A stretch of DNA of 64,000 nt from positions 124,001 to 188,000 of the forward strand of contig NZ_FXAF01000008.1 in assembly GCF_900177415.1 (NCBI RefSeq). The letters are read 5' to 3'. The notes beneath the pieces were generated by a model. It made no database searches, was not told where the DNA came from, and saw only the letters and a program-made list of their open reading frames with translations. A program made the position numbers and the translations under genes. This document shows, in pieces, positions 34,609-43,846 of the stretch. The stretch's first letter is position 1; every line of letters starts with the position of its first letter. Source of the stretch: Xaviernesmea oryzae. Its GTDB lineage: Bacteria; Pseudomonadota; Alphaproteobacteria; Rhizobiales; Rhizobiaceae.

Positions 34609-34763
34609 ACTTCCTTCCGGCCATGAAGTCCGCAAGACTCGAACGTCCCGGACTTATCGAGATTGAAATAGAGAGCTGCCCGTCTCACCGGCGCGCCAAA
34701 AGCATAGCTTGGCCCAACAGGGCTATCTCGTCATCCCGGAAAACCGGCCAGGAAGGATGCCGC

Positions 34764-35144
34764 ATGCTCAAGATGATCGGCCGCGTCTGCGGTTTCGCCT
34801 TCACGACGTTCTGCCTCGCCGGCACCGTCACGGCCCATCACGGCATGACGGGGCGCTATGATGCCGCCATCCCGATCGTTCTTTCGGGTACGATCACCGC
34901 GACCACATTCGCCCCGCCTCATCCGGTGCTGTCGGTTCGGGTGGACACCGCCGAGCTTCCGGCTTTCGAGGTCGGCCGGCCAGCGGAGTATTTCGGGCCC
35001 GCCGTCGCGCGGGCCGAGGATGTGGGCGAGGTGCGCGAGATCGAGCTTTCGCCGGTCGGCATGTTCTACGATCTCGCCGAGCGGGTGCGTGTCGGCGATC
35101 GGATCGTGATCGTCGCGCTGCGCAATTGCTTCCCGCCGCACTAG
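34764..35144 (+). CDS. Small secreted protein, DUF6152-like
   Basis: 126 aa. The Sec signal ends near GTVTAHHG; a mature N-terminus starting HHGM is the hallmark of a small exported family often called DUF6152. The rest is short beta-strand-like sequence (LSGTITATTFAPPHPVLSVRVD). HH at the N-terminus could bind metal; that is inference. AAGGA precedes ATG 34764. It follows the IorB gene by 155 nt and may belong to the same unit. Confidence 0.65.
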   Translation: MLKMIGRVCGFAFTTFCLAGTVTAHHGMTGRYDAAIPIVLSGTITATTFAPPHPVLSVRVDTAELPAFEVGRPAEYFGPAVARAEDVGEVREIELSPVGMFYDLAERVRVGDRIVIVALRNCFPPH

Positions 35145-35402
35145 TTCCGCAGCACCTGGCTCCGCCTCTTTGACGGCACTGTCGTCTCCTACACGGGAGA
35201 CTGGGCGCCGGGTGTCGACGGGTGCAGTTGATATCGCTGAGCGATCGCCCCTACCGGACAAAATCATCGCGTCATTCTTCGAGTGTTCACAACATGGTCA
35301 CGTCGTGTTGTCCGTTCGTCGCAGGCGCCAGGCTATGGGAATCGGGAGAATGCGGCCTATATCCAAGCGTCCGCTTCAACGTCGCGATCGCCCGGGAAAC
35401 TC

Positions 35403-36395
35403 ATGGATCCACTGTCGGAAGTGCTCTCACTGCTGAAGCCACGCAGCTATCTCTCCGCCGGGTTCGATGCGGGCGGCGAATGGGCGATCGAGTTTTCCAA
35501 TCAGCATGACACGATCAAATGCTATGCCGTCCTCTCCGGAGGATGTTGGCTCGCGGTGGAGGGCGTCGCCGATCCGGTGCAGCTTGCCGAGGGTGACTGT
35601 TTCGTGCTGCCGAGTGGACGCCCGTTCCGATTGGCAAGCGACATGGCGATCCAGCCCGTCGACGCCAAGACGATCTTTCCGCCTGCCCGCCCCGGCGGCG
35701 TCGTGCGTGTGAACGACGGCGGCGGGCTATTCCTGGCAGGCAGCCGCTTCGCCGTCGCTGGAAGCCATGCCGGGTTGCTGCTGGGCATGCTTCCGCCGAT
35801 CGTGCATATCCGCAAGGAATCCGAACAGGCTGCCCTTCGCTGGTCCGTGGAGCGCATGATGGAGGAAATGCGCGAAAGCGAGCCGGGTGGTTTTCTCATC
35901 GCACAGCATCTCGCCCACATGATGCTCGTGCAGGCCTTGCGCATGCACTTAAGCGATGGCGTGAATGGCAGTTCCCGCTGGTTCGCCGCCCTGGCGGACA
36001 AGCAGATCGGCGCCGCGATCAGGGCCATGCACGCCGATCCGGCCTTTCGCTGGACGCTGCAGGAACTCGCCGAGCGCGCCGGCATGTCACGATCGACCTT
36101 CGCACTCCGATTCAAGGAGACGACCGGCGACACGCCGATGGAGTACCTCTCGCGCTGGCGCATGCTTCTCGCCGCCGACAAGCTCGAAAATTCGGGGGAA
36201 TCGATCGCAAGGATCGCGATCACGCTCGGCTATGAATCGGAGAGCGCGTTCAGCACCGCCTTCAAGCGGGTCATGGGCTCCTCACCGCGCCAGTTCGGCA
36301 ACGGCCAACCAGTTCCATCTTCGCGTCGTGCTGCAAGTCACGTTGCGCAAGCCGTCGAGCGGCACCAACCGGACGGCCGCCCAGCCGCGGAATAG
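35403..36395 (+). CDS. AraC-family regulator with cupin sensor domain
   Basis: 330 aa. The N-terminal half is a cupin-type (AraC_6-like) sensor (CYAVLSGGCWLAVEG). The C-terminal 100 residues carry two helix-turn-helix motifs: LQELAERAGMSRSTFALRFKE and SIARIAITLGYESESAFSTAF. It closes the exported oxidoreductase region and is the likely local regulator. ATG 35403 (MDPLSEVL) has GGGAA upstream. The longer frame upstream has no family likeness. Confidence 0.87.
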   Translation: MDPLSEVLSLLKPRSYLSAGFDAGGEWAIEFSNQHDTIKCYAVLSGGCWLAVEGVADPVQLAEGDCFVLPSGRPFRLASDMAIQPVDAKTIFPPARPGGVVRVNDGGGLFLAGSRFAVAGSHAGLLLGMLPPIVHIRKESEQAALRWSVERMMEEMRESEPGGFLIAQHLAHMMLVQALRMHLSDGVNGSSRWFAALADKQIGAAIRAMHADPAFRWTLQELAERAGMSRSTFALRFKETTGDTPMEYLSRWRMLLAADKLENSGESIARIAITLGYESESAFSTAFKRVMGSSPRQFGNGQPVPSSRRAASHVAQAVERHQPDGRPAAE

Positions 36396-36598
36396 CACGA
36401 GGGCGATGCCGCGGGTCAGGACGAACAGCGGCACACTTTGATACAAATTTCACAAGCTGTGGCGAATGCCTGCTACAACTAACGGCTATCCTTCCCTCCA
36501 ATCGATACCAGGCCGACGGCCTCGTCATCGGCATGAGTTCGAACCTGACTGACAGCAGGACGCGTAAAATCTCAGCGCCGGAAGGAAAGCATCTCGCG

Positions 36599-37249
36599 AT
36601 GACCAACAATATAAGCTCCCTGAACCCGAAATTGTCGCAGGCTCCGCATTATGTTCGAACAGAATTGCTCGACCATGCGCTTGAGCTGGTTTTGAACACG
36701 CGCTTGAACCAGGACATAGTCGAAAGGCTGGCGAGTGCCGTGCAGGTGAAGCCGGCGTTCATATTCCGCCATTTCAGGACGAGCATCGATCTGGCCGATG
36801 CATTGGGTCAGCGCTATCTGGGCCAATTGAAACTCGAGCTCCAGGCCTTGCCTTCCACGGGGTCGGCTATCGGCGACCTGCGAATTCTCTTTCTGGAGAT
36901 CTGCGACCGCTATTGGCAGAGCCGGCGCCAGGCGTCGGGTATCCTGGATGTGGTCATCATCGCGATCGAGCGGGATGGACTGGCGGTGCGGAGTTATCAT
37001 CATTTCCTTGAAAATACAGTGGATCGCATCATCAAGCAGGGGCAGAAGACGGGTGAAATCCGCATAAATCTTTCGGGCCGCGACACATTGGTGACGTTCA
37101 ACAGTCTCATGGCCGTAGCCGACCCGTACTCGTTCTGGCGCTACGGCCATGCCATGCAACGCGAAATGATCAGACAGCAGATCGATGTCGTCTTGAGGCC
37201 GTTGACGAAGGAGCCGGAAACGGCAAACTCTCACAGGCTTGCATCCTGA
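36599..37249 (+). CDS. TetR-like transcriptional regulator
   Basis: 216 aa. The N-terminal helix-turn-helix is weak but visible: IVERLASAVQVKPAFIFRHFRT, then a helical C-terminal domain. It resembles TetR regulators with a diverged DNA-binding domain. ATG 36599 is preceded by GGAAAG; ATG 36533 is a possible alternative. It lies in front of the two-component system and RND genes, so it may control efflux. Confidence 0.6.
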   Translation: MTNNISSLNPKLSQAPHYVRTELLDHALELVLNTRLNQDIVERLASAVQVKPAFIFRHFRTSIDLADALGQRYLGQLKLELQALPSTGSAIGDLRILFLEICDRYWQSRRQASGILDVVIIAIERDGLAVRSYHHFLENTVDRIIKQGQKTGEIRINLSGRDTLVTFNSLMAVADPYSFWRYGHAMQREMIRQQIDVVLRPLTKEPETANSHRLAS

Positions 37250-37344
37250 CGGTCATCGGCGGGGAGCAAGCCAGTGAACGTTGACACAGTGGGCCGATGC
37301 GAACGCGGAGGTTTTCAGCAGACGATCTCATGAGGGAAAGTTCG

Positions 37345-38064
37345 ATGCACAGCGCTGCGCATGTGGTTGTCGTGGATGATCACGGCGACATCCGGGATCT
37401 TGTAAAGCAATATCTCGAGCAGCAAGGCTACAGGGTCAGCGCGGCAGACAGCGGTTTGTCCTTGCGCCGGATCATGGAGCGTCAGACCGTGGATCTCGTT
37501 GTCCTTGACGTCATGATGCCCGGCGAGGACGGCCTGTCGGTTTGTCGTCAGCTCAGGACGACGACCAACATCCCGATCATCTTTCTCACGGCGATGGTCG
37601 AGGATACCGACCGCATCATCGGCCTTGAAATCGGCGCCGACGACTACCTGGTTAAACCCTTCAATCCGCGGGAACTTCTTGCCCGCATAAGGGCCGTGTT
37701 GCGCCGGGCCGCGACACCCGTCAATGAAACCGCCTTTCAGCACTCCAAGGTCGCCCGCCTCGGGCCCTGGCGGATCAATATGGGACGGCAGGAGATTTAT
37801 GGCGATGACGGCGTCGGCATCCCCCTCAGCACGGCAGAGTTCAGATTGCTCAAGGTCTTCATTGAACGGCCCGGGCTCATCCTGAGCCGGGAGCAGTTGC
37901 TGGACCTGACGGTCGGCCGGACGGCTGACATCTTCGATCGAAGCATCGATAATCAGGTCAGTCGTCTCAGAAAGAAGATCGAACCCAATCCCAAACAGCC
38001 GTCGATCATCAAAACGCATTGGGGCGGTGGCTATAGTCTGTCGGTCGAGGTGGGTTACGAATGA
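37345..38064 (+). CDS. OmpR-family response regulator
   Basis: 239 aa. The receiver shows VVVVDDHGDIRDLV, the phospho-Asp in LVVLDVMMPGEDG, Thr in IIFLTAM and Lys in DYLVKPFNPREL. The winged helix ends DNQVSRLRKKIE...THWGGGYSLSVEV. ATG 37345 has GAGGG upstream; ATG 37330 is an alternative. It overlaps the kinase gene by 4 nt. Confidence 0.92.
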   Translation: MHSAAHVVVVDDHGDIRDLVKQYLEQQGYRVSAADSGLSLRRIMERQTVDLVVLDVMMPGEDGLSVCRQLRTTTNIPIIFLTAMVEDTDRIIGLEIGADDYLVKPFNPRELLARIRAVLRRAATPVNETAFQHSKVARLGPWRINMGRQEIYGDDGVGIPLSTAEFRLLKVFIERPGLILSREQLLDLTVGRTADIFDRSIDNQVSRLRKKIEPNPKQPSIIKTHWGGGYSLSVEVGYE

Positions 38065-39599
38065 GGCATTGGTGGAAAAGAAGCCTCGCGGCACAATTCA
38101 TCGGCTTCACGCTGATGGCGCTCATCATTTCGCAAGGTCTGACGTTCCTCATCTCATGGGACGAGCATGCCAAGGCTCTGTACGCCGCGGCCAAAAGCGA
38201 ATTCCTCAGCAGAACCGCCTCGGTCACCCGGCTGATGGAATCGGTCCCCCCGGAGTTGAGGGAACAGGCTTTGCTGGCCAGCGAAACCAGCTATTCGCGG
38301 TTCTGGCTCACGGATGAGGAACCGCAGACAGCAGCCGACTGGCGCAACCGCGCAGCCGCGGAACGCTCTCGACCGCTCGACAATTTCGTCGATCTGACAT
38401 ACAAGCTCGGCTTGAACGCCACCTCGAAGCCCGATGTGCCGGTCTCGGAAAAGGTCGCCGCGGCAAAAGGCGATGAAGAGTGGGCGCGCCCCTCGCCGCT
38501 GCTATGGCACCTGCCTCATCCCGCGAAATACCTCACCTTCAGCGATAACGCAGGATATGGCCTGGCGGTGAGGCTGAACGACGGGAGATGGCTCAACAGC
38601 GCATACTACAAGGTGGATGGGGGCGGATGGTGGACGTCAAAGTCGTTGCTGTCCCTTGGATTCACGGCGCTTATCCTGGCGCTGATCGGCGTCTTGATCG
38701 CAAGCCGCATCGCTCGGCCATTGCGGAAACTTGCCACATCCGCTGAAGCTCTGGGACGCGGCGAGAACCTTCCTCCGCTGGCGGAAGACGGACCGGACGA
38801 GATCCGCCGGACCGCCGAAGCGTTCAACAAGATGCAGAGCCGCCTTCACCGGTTTGTGGAAGACAGAACAAGAATGCTGGCGGCCATCGGCCACGATTTG
38901 CGCACGCCATTGACATCCTTGCGGTTGAGAGCGGAGTTCGTCAAAGACCCCGATATTCAGCAGAAAATGCTGTCCACGATCGACGAACTCCAGAACATGA
39001 CGGAGGCCGCCATCTCGTTTGCGCGAGGAGAGGCATCGGCAGAAGAAACGCGCGCCATTGAACTCGAGGCGCTGGTGGGCAGTATCTGTGATGATCATGC
39101 CGATCTCGGACATCCCGTGCGGTATATAGAAGGACCCAGGACCACCTATCGGTGCCGCCCCGCCAGCCTCAGACGCGCGATCCGAAATCTCGTCGAAAAC
39201 GCGGTGCGCTACGGCGGCGGCGCGAAGGTATTCATACGGCGCACCGCCCTTACGGTGGAGATCGTCGTTGAAGACACAGGCCCGGGCATTCCCGAAGCGA
39301 TGAAGGAAAAGGTATTCGCTCCCTTCTTCCGGCTGGAGACATCCCGAAACCGGGATACCGGCGGGATCGGACTTGGTCTTTCCATCGCCCGAGCGGCGGT
39401 GCGCCAGCATGGAGGAGATATATCCTTCCTCCGCACGCCGACGGGGATGCAGACAATCATCTCCCTTCCACAAGAAGGCTGCGCGGATGCGGTGCCGGCC
39501 AAAAAGGCAAGGCTCTGGAATCTCAAACGCTCCCTCGACGACAGTCGGTCAAAGAATCCCGCCGAGGGGATCGTCCGGCCATCAGCGGAAGCGAAATAG
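38061..39599 (+). CDS. Sensor histidine kinase (EnvZ-like)
   Basis: 512 aa. Two transmembrane helices (~10-31 and ~195-215) enclose a periplasmic domain of ~160 residues. HAMP (SRIARPLRKLATSAEALGRG) is followed by the H box AIGHDLRTPLTSLRLR, the N box RNLVENAVRYGGG, G1 VEDTGPGIP and G2 GGIGLGLSIARAAV. The C-terminal ~40 residues are an uncharacterised basic extension. The signal is unknown; targets may be the downstream transporter genes. Confidence 0.9.
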   Translation: MRHWWKRSLAAQFIGFTLMALIISQGLTFLISWDEHAKALYAAAKSEFLSRTASVTRLMESVPPELREQALLASETSYSRFWLTDEEPQTAADWRNRAAAERSRPLDNFVDLTYKLGLNATSKPDVPVSEKVAAAKGDEEWARPSPLLWHLPHPAKYLTFSDNAGYGLAVRLNDGRWLNSAYYKVDGGGWWTSKSLLSLGFTALILALIGVLIASRIARPLRKLATSAEALGRGENLPPLAEDGPDEIRRTAEAFNKMQSRLHRFVEDRTRMLAAIGHDLRTPLTSLRLRAEFVKDPDIQQKMLSTIDELQNMTEAAISFARGEASAEETRAIELEALVGSICDDHADLGHPVRYIEGPRTTYRCRPASLRRAIRNLVENAVRYGGGAKVFIRRTALTVEIVVEDTGPGIPEAMKEKVFAPFFRLETSRNRDTGGIGLGLSIARAAVRQHGGDISFLRTPTGMQTIISLPQEGCADAVPAKKARLWNLKRSLDDSRSKNPAEGIVRPSAEAK

Positions 39600-40003
39600 C
39601 TTCTCGCCGAGGCGTCGTGGCCACTGGCCCGAGCGCTTCCGACTTCCCCTATATCGGATCTTCGACAACCGGTAAGAACGTCCCCGAAAAGCCGTGACGT
39701 TGCATGCCCGTCATCGTGAACTCAACCCGCGCTCGGAGCTGACCGCTACCGGGAATGCAGCTCTTCGACCTTTCGCGTCCGAAATCCCAGCAGCAAGGGA
39801 AGTCTTCGGTCGGTCGGAGACGATTTGATACAATTTGCCCACCCCTCGGCAAAGCCCAGCGACAAACGATTGTTACCGATTGGCTCCGGTTGTTTCGGCC
39901 GCCACTGCGCTCGGCCTCTCCAACCGCACGCATTAGCTTTTTTGACCGTCCCGTCGCGTTCGCTTTTCTGATCGGAGCGACTGAGCATTCGGAGGAAATC
40001 ACG
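39600..40003. promoter_or_regulatory. Intergenic region upstream of the APC permease gene
   Basis: About 400 nt without a gene that I recognise. An in-frame extension of the permease from 39755 has no transporter character, so the region is probably promoter and leader. No clear terminator for the kinase gene or unambiguous promoter hexamers are visible. Confidence 0.4.
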
Positions 40004-41425
40004 GTGCCGAACTCACCTCCGGTCCAGCGGACCGAACCGCATGCCTCCCTTTCTGTATTCGATGCCGTGATGATCATGGTCGGACTGGTGGTCGGGATCG
40101 GGATATTCCGCACGCCGTCCATCGTCGCCGCCAACGTGGATACGGAACTCGAATTCATTCTCGTTTGGATTGCCGGCGGTCTTGCCACGCTCATCGGCGC
40201 ATTATGTTATGCCGAGCTCGCGGCGGCCCATCCCCATGCGGGGGGTGAGTATCATTTCCTGTCGAGAGCCTATGGAAGGCCGGTCGCGGTCTTGTTCGGG
40301 TGGGCGCGCGGCTCCGTCATGCAAACCGGCGCGATCGCCGGCGTCGCATTCGTACTCGGCGACTATCTTGCCCAGCTGTTTCCTTTCGGTCCCCATGGCC
40401 CGGCGATTTTCGCCGCCCTCTCGATCATCGTCTTCACGGCGATCAACGTCGCAGGCACGGGCCACGGCAAGAGACTGCAGGTCGCGATAACATTCGTCGA
40501 ACTGGGGGCTGTCGCGGCGATCATCCTGATAGGCTTTTCCTTCTCGGGCAGTAACGAGCCCGCGGCGCTCAGCGATCCCTCGACGAATGCCGCGCTCGGA
40601 ATGGCGATGATCTTCGTGCTCCTGACCTACGGGGGATGGACCGAGGTGGCCTATCTAACCGGCGAGATCAAGGACGCTCCCCGCAAGATCGCACGGGTTC
40701 TCGTCCTGGGCACGGGGGTGATTGCCGGCCTCTACGTCGCCGCCAACATCGCGATGCTGGCAGTGCTGGGTCTCGACGGCTTGCGTGCCTCGGATGCCGT
40801 CGCGACCGACATGATGCGCATCGCGATCGGCCCGTCCGGGGCGGTCATTGTCACTCTTGCCGTGATCCTGGCGGCGATATCGACGCTAAACGCCACCATC
40901 TTCACAGGTGCGCGCGTCTACTACGCGATGGCCCGCGATCTCACGCTCCTGCCGCGCGTCGGTGAGTGGAGCAAGCGGGGAGAAACTCCCGCCAACGGCC
41001 TTATCATGCAGGCCGGCGTGGCGCTCGCACTGGTCGGAATCGGAGCCGGCACGCGGGACGGCTTTCAGGCCATGGTCGACTATACAGCTCCGGTCTTCTG
41101 GGGTTTCCTCCTCCTGATGGGGGGCGCGGTCTTCGTGCTTCGCTGGAAGCAGCCCGCTTCTTCGCGTCCGTTTTCGGTACCGTTCTATCCACTCACTCCC
41201 GTTCTGTTCTGCCTGACCTGCGCATACATGCTGCATGGCAGCCTGGCCTATACCGGGTTTGCGGCTCTCCTCGGGATCGCCATGCTGGCATTAGGCGCGC
41301 CCCTTTTGAAATTCCAGCGGCAGGATAGCGCAACGGCACTTTCCGTGCCGCCCAGGCCACAGCCGGCCTTATCTCCGACCCACCAAGCAACACAGAAGGA
41401 TGTTCATCATGTCGACGCTTCGTAA
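40004..41425 (+). CDS. APC-family permease
   Basis: 473 aa with ~12 transmembrane helices. The APC signature VGLVVGIGIFRTPSIVA is near helix 1, LCYAELAAAHPHAGGEYHFL is in helix 2 to loop, and GARVYYAMARDLTLLP is typical of amino acid-polyamine-organocation antiporters. The GTG start at 40004 has GGAGG eight nt upstream. It overlaps the exported methyltransferase gene by 17 nt, suggesting co-expression. Substrate unknown. Confidence 0.87.
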   Translation: MPNSPPVQRTEPHASLSVFDAVMIMVGLVVGIGIFRTPSIVAANVDTELEFILVWIAGGLATLIGALCYAELAAAHPHAGGEYHFLSRAYGRPVAVLFGWARGSVMQTGAIAGVAFVLGDYLAQLFPFGPHGPAIFAALSIIVFTAINVAGTGHGKRLQVAITFVELGAVAAIILIGFSFSGSNEPAALSDPSTNAALGMAMIFVLLTYGGWTEVAYLTGEIKDAPRKIARVLVLGTGVIAGLYVAANIAMLAVLGLDGLRASDAVATDMMRIAIGPSGAVIVTLAVILAAISTLNATIFTGARVYYAMARDLTLLPRVGEWSKRGETPANGLIMQAGVALALVGIGAGTRDGFQAMVDYTAPVFWGFLLLMGGAVFVLRWKQPASSRPFSVPFYPLTPVLFCLTCAYMLHGSLAYTGFAALLGIAMLALGAPLLKFQRQDSATALSVPPRPQPALSPTHQATQKDVHHVDAS

Positions 41426-42242
41426 CCTCACCATGGCATGTGCCCTGATGGCCATTTCCCTTGATCCGGCGATCGCACAGACAGCCCCTTCCCAACCCAC
41501 CGCCGGCACTTACGAGCCCAAGGTGGGTCAGGAGGGAAAGGACGTCGTCTGGGTCCCGACGCCCCAGGCGCTGGTCGACCGGATGCTTGCAATGGCCGAG
41601 GTCTCGAAAGAGGATTACCTTATCGATCTTGGTTCGGGAGACGGCCGCACGGTCATCACAGCCGCCACGCTGGGCGTGAGAGCCCACGGCATCGAATACA
41701 ATCCCGACATGGTCGCGCTTTCCAAACGCAACGCGCAAGCGGCCGGCGTGGAAGATCGCGCGACATTCATTCAGGCGGACATTTTCGAGTCGGATTTCTC
41801 CGAGGCTTCAGTGATCACGCTTTTCCTCCTGCCGGACCTCAACCTTCGGCTCCGTCCGACACTGCTCGATATGAAACCCGGCACCCGGGTAGTCTCCAAC
41901 AGCTTCCACATGGGCGACTGGCGGCCTGACGACCAGATCGATGCCGGAAGCGAATGCGAGAACTATTGCCGTGCCTACAAATGGGTTGTTCCCGCCAAGG
42001 TCGCCGGCGAATGGCGTCTTGGAGACGACCAGCTGACCTTGACCCAGACCTACCAGATGCTGTCGGGAACATTGGTGCGGAACGGCACGGCCCATGAGAT
42101 CAGCGAGGCCAGGATGGATGGCACCAACATCACCTTCACCGCGGCGGGCATGCGCTACAGGGGCTCCGTCGATGGAAATACGATGACCGGCGCGGCGGAA
42201 AATGGTGACGCCCGCTGGACCGCGGAGCGGCAGGCGGACTGA
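41409..42242 (+). CDS. Exported SAM-dependent methyltransferase-like protein
   Basis: 277 aa. A Sec signal (LTMACALMAISLDPAIAQ) precedes a class I methyltransferase domain with motif I LIDLGSGDGRTVITAA, the acidic IEYNPDMVALS and IFESDFSEASVITLFLLPDL. The last ~90 residues form a beta-rich extension (TFTAAGMRYRGSV) of unknown role. SAM is not known to be plentiful in the periplasm, so its activity there is open. ATG 41409 has AAGGA upstream. It is coupled to the APC permease gene. Confidence 0.82.
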   Translation: MSTLRNLTMACALMAISLDPAIAQTAPSQPTAGTYEPKVGQEGKDVVWVPTPQALVDRMLAMAEVSKEDYLIDLGSGDGRTVITAATLGVRAHGIEYNPDMVALSKRNAQAAGVEDRATFIQADIFESDFSEASVITLFLLPDLNLRLRPTLLDMKPGTRVVSNSFHMGDWRPDDQIDAGSECENYCRAYKWVVPAKVAGEWRLGDDQLTLTQTYQMLSGTLVRNGTAHEISEARMDGTNITFTAAGMRYRGSVDGNTMTGAAENGDARWTAERQAD

Positions 42243-42245
42243 TCC

Positions 42246-42263
42246 GGCCGGGGTGTGCCGGCC
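42246..42263 (+). terminator. Hairpin after the methyltransferase gene
   Basis: GGCCGG-ggtgtg-CCGGCC, a perfect 6-bp stem, starts 4 nt after the stop codon. No T-run follows; likely a transcript 3' end structure. Confidence 0.4.
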
Positions 42264-42645
42264 TCGGGCTGAAACACCCGCCGGCTCGCCTTCACGAACA
42301 ATGGCGGACGATCGCGATGGGATCGCGGACGTCTCCGCATAGACCTCTCCGTGATGCCTGTCATAGCGTCACGGCGCAGGAATGGCGCCTGCGGAATTGT
42401 CACATCGACTGTGAATACTTGATGGGCCCGGTTCGTCGAGTGTTCGGTTGAACTTGCCCTCTTGTCCCTGACAGACCGGAATGAACTGATCTCCCCGTTC
42501 CCGACGTGTGACGGTCGCAGCGGACGAGGCGGAGCCGTGACGGCGACCTCGATACGGGAAATGCATCTGGCCGGTTCATCCCGGACGCCGACCTTCGACC
42601 CATCACGGGAAGAAGCGCGGCCTAACAACAACCATGGAGAAACGG
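42264..42645. promoter_or_regulatory. Intergenic region upstream of RND operon
   Basis: About 380 nt without a supported gene. A GC-rich symmetrical patch (GCAGG-aatggcg-CCTGC) near 42375-42395 could be an operator. Promoter for the efflux operon is expected here. Confidence 0.4.
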
Positions 42646-43836
42646 ATGACTCGTCGATCGAGGTTCATCATCAGCGCTGCGCTATCAACAGCATTCCTCG
42701 TCGGGCTTGGCGCTCTGTGGCACGGATTCGAAATACCGGCCTCCCAGGCGCAGAGCCCGGCTCCGCCGCCGGCCGCGCCCACGGTCGTCGTGGCGAACCC
42801 GATCATGCGGGAAATCACCGAACACCGTGAGTTCGCCGGTCGCTTCGAACCGAGCGCCGCCGTCGAGATCCGCGCCCGCGTGACCGGCCACATCGAGTCC
42901 ATCGGATTCGCCGACGGCGATCTCGTGCAAGCCGGGCAGCTTCTGTTCGCCATCGACCCGCGCCCCTATCGGGCCAGACTTGACGAGGCGCGCGCATCGC
43001 TGGCGAGTGCGGCCGCGCAGCTCGAACTCGCTGACCGGGAGCTGCGGCGCGCGGAGCAACTCGCCGGCAACGCCGTCTCCCGGGCGACGCTGGAGCAGCA
43101 CCAACAGCAAAAGAAGATGGCTGACGCCGCGCGAGAGCTCGCCGAGGCCACCTTGAACCGTGCCGAGATCGAACTCGGGTTCACCGAGGTCCGTGCTCCG
43201 TTCACCGGACGGATCTCAAACCGCCGCCTCGATATCGGAGCGCTCGTCACCGACGGGACGATGCTCACGACAGTGGTGGCGCTCGATCCCATCTATTTCG
43301 TATTCGACATGAGCGAGCATGATCTGCTCACCTACGAGGAAGCCGTACGGCGCGGCGGGCTTCCAACCATGTACGGCCGACAGATTCCGGTAGAGGCCAA
43401 GGCGCAAAGGGATAACGACTGGCCCTACCAGGGCATTATCGACTTTGTCGACAACCGGCTGGAGGCAGGCGCCGGCACCATTCGTACTCGCGCCAGAATT
43501 TCGAACACGAACCAGCTCCTCACCCCAGGGCAGTTCGGCCGCGTGCGGCTGCCCTTTACCGGAAGCTACACGGCAATGCTGGTCCCAGAGACGGCTCTTC
43601 TGACCGATCAGAACCGCCGCGTGCTGCTCGTCGCCTCGGCGGACGACACGATCCGCTCCGTACCGGTCGAACTCGGCCCGCACCAGCCCGGGGGGCTGCG
43701 CATCGTGCGCGGCGGTATCAGTCCAGACGACCGCGTGGTGATTAGCGGTCTCCTGCGCGCCCGTCCGGGCCAGAAGGTGACCCCGCAACGGGGGGATGCC
43801 GTACCGGGCGCCTCCGACACCTTGGCCACGAACTGA
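42646..43836 (+). CDS. RND efflux periplasmic adaptor subunit
   Basis: 396 aa membrane fusion protein (AcrA/MexA type). A signal or anchor helix lies at ~8-30. The lipoyl halves GHIESIGFADGDLVQAGQLLF and TEVRAPFTGRISNRRLDIG flank a coiled-coil hairpin with ASAAAQLELADRELRRAEQL, followed by beta-barrel domains. There is no lipobox, so it is a transmembrane- or signal-processed adaptor. It starts the two-gene operon and ends 10 nt before the pump gene. Confidence 0.92.
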   Translation: MTRRSRFIISAALSTAFLVGLGALWHGFEIPASQAQSPAPPPAAPTVVVANPIMREITEHREFAGRFEPSAAVEIRARVTGHIESIGFADGDLVQAGQLLFAIDPRPYRARLDEARASLASAAAQLELADRELRRAEQLAGNAVSRATLEQHQQQKKMADAARELAEATLNRAEIELGFTEVRAPFTGRISNRRLDIGALVTDGTMLTTVVALDPIYFVFDMSEHDLLTYEEAVRRGGLPTMYGRQIPVEAKAQRDNDWPYQGIIDFVDNRLEAGAGTIRTRARISNTNQLLTPGQFGRVRLPFTGSYTAMLVPETALLTDQNRRVLLVASADDTIRSVPVELGPHQPGGLRIVRGGISPDDRVVISGLLRARPGQKVTPQRGDAVPGASDTLATN

Positions 43837-43846
43837 AGAGGCGGCA

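Noticed and set aside
39755-40003. In-frame N-terminal extension of the APC permease
   Set aside because: It adds 83 residues without transporter likeness, while GTG 40004 has a strong GGAGG site.
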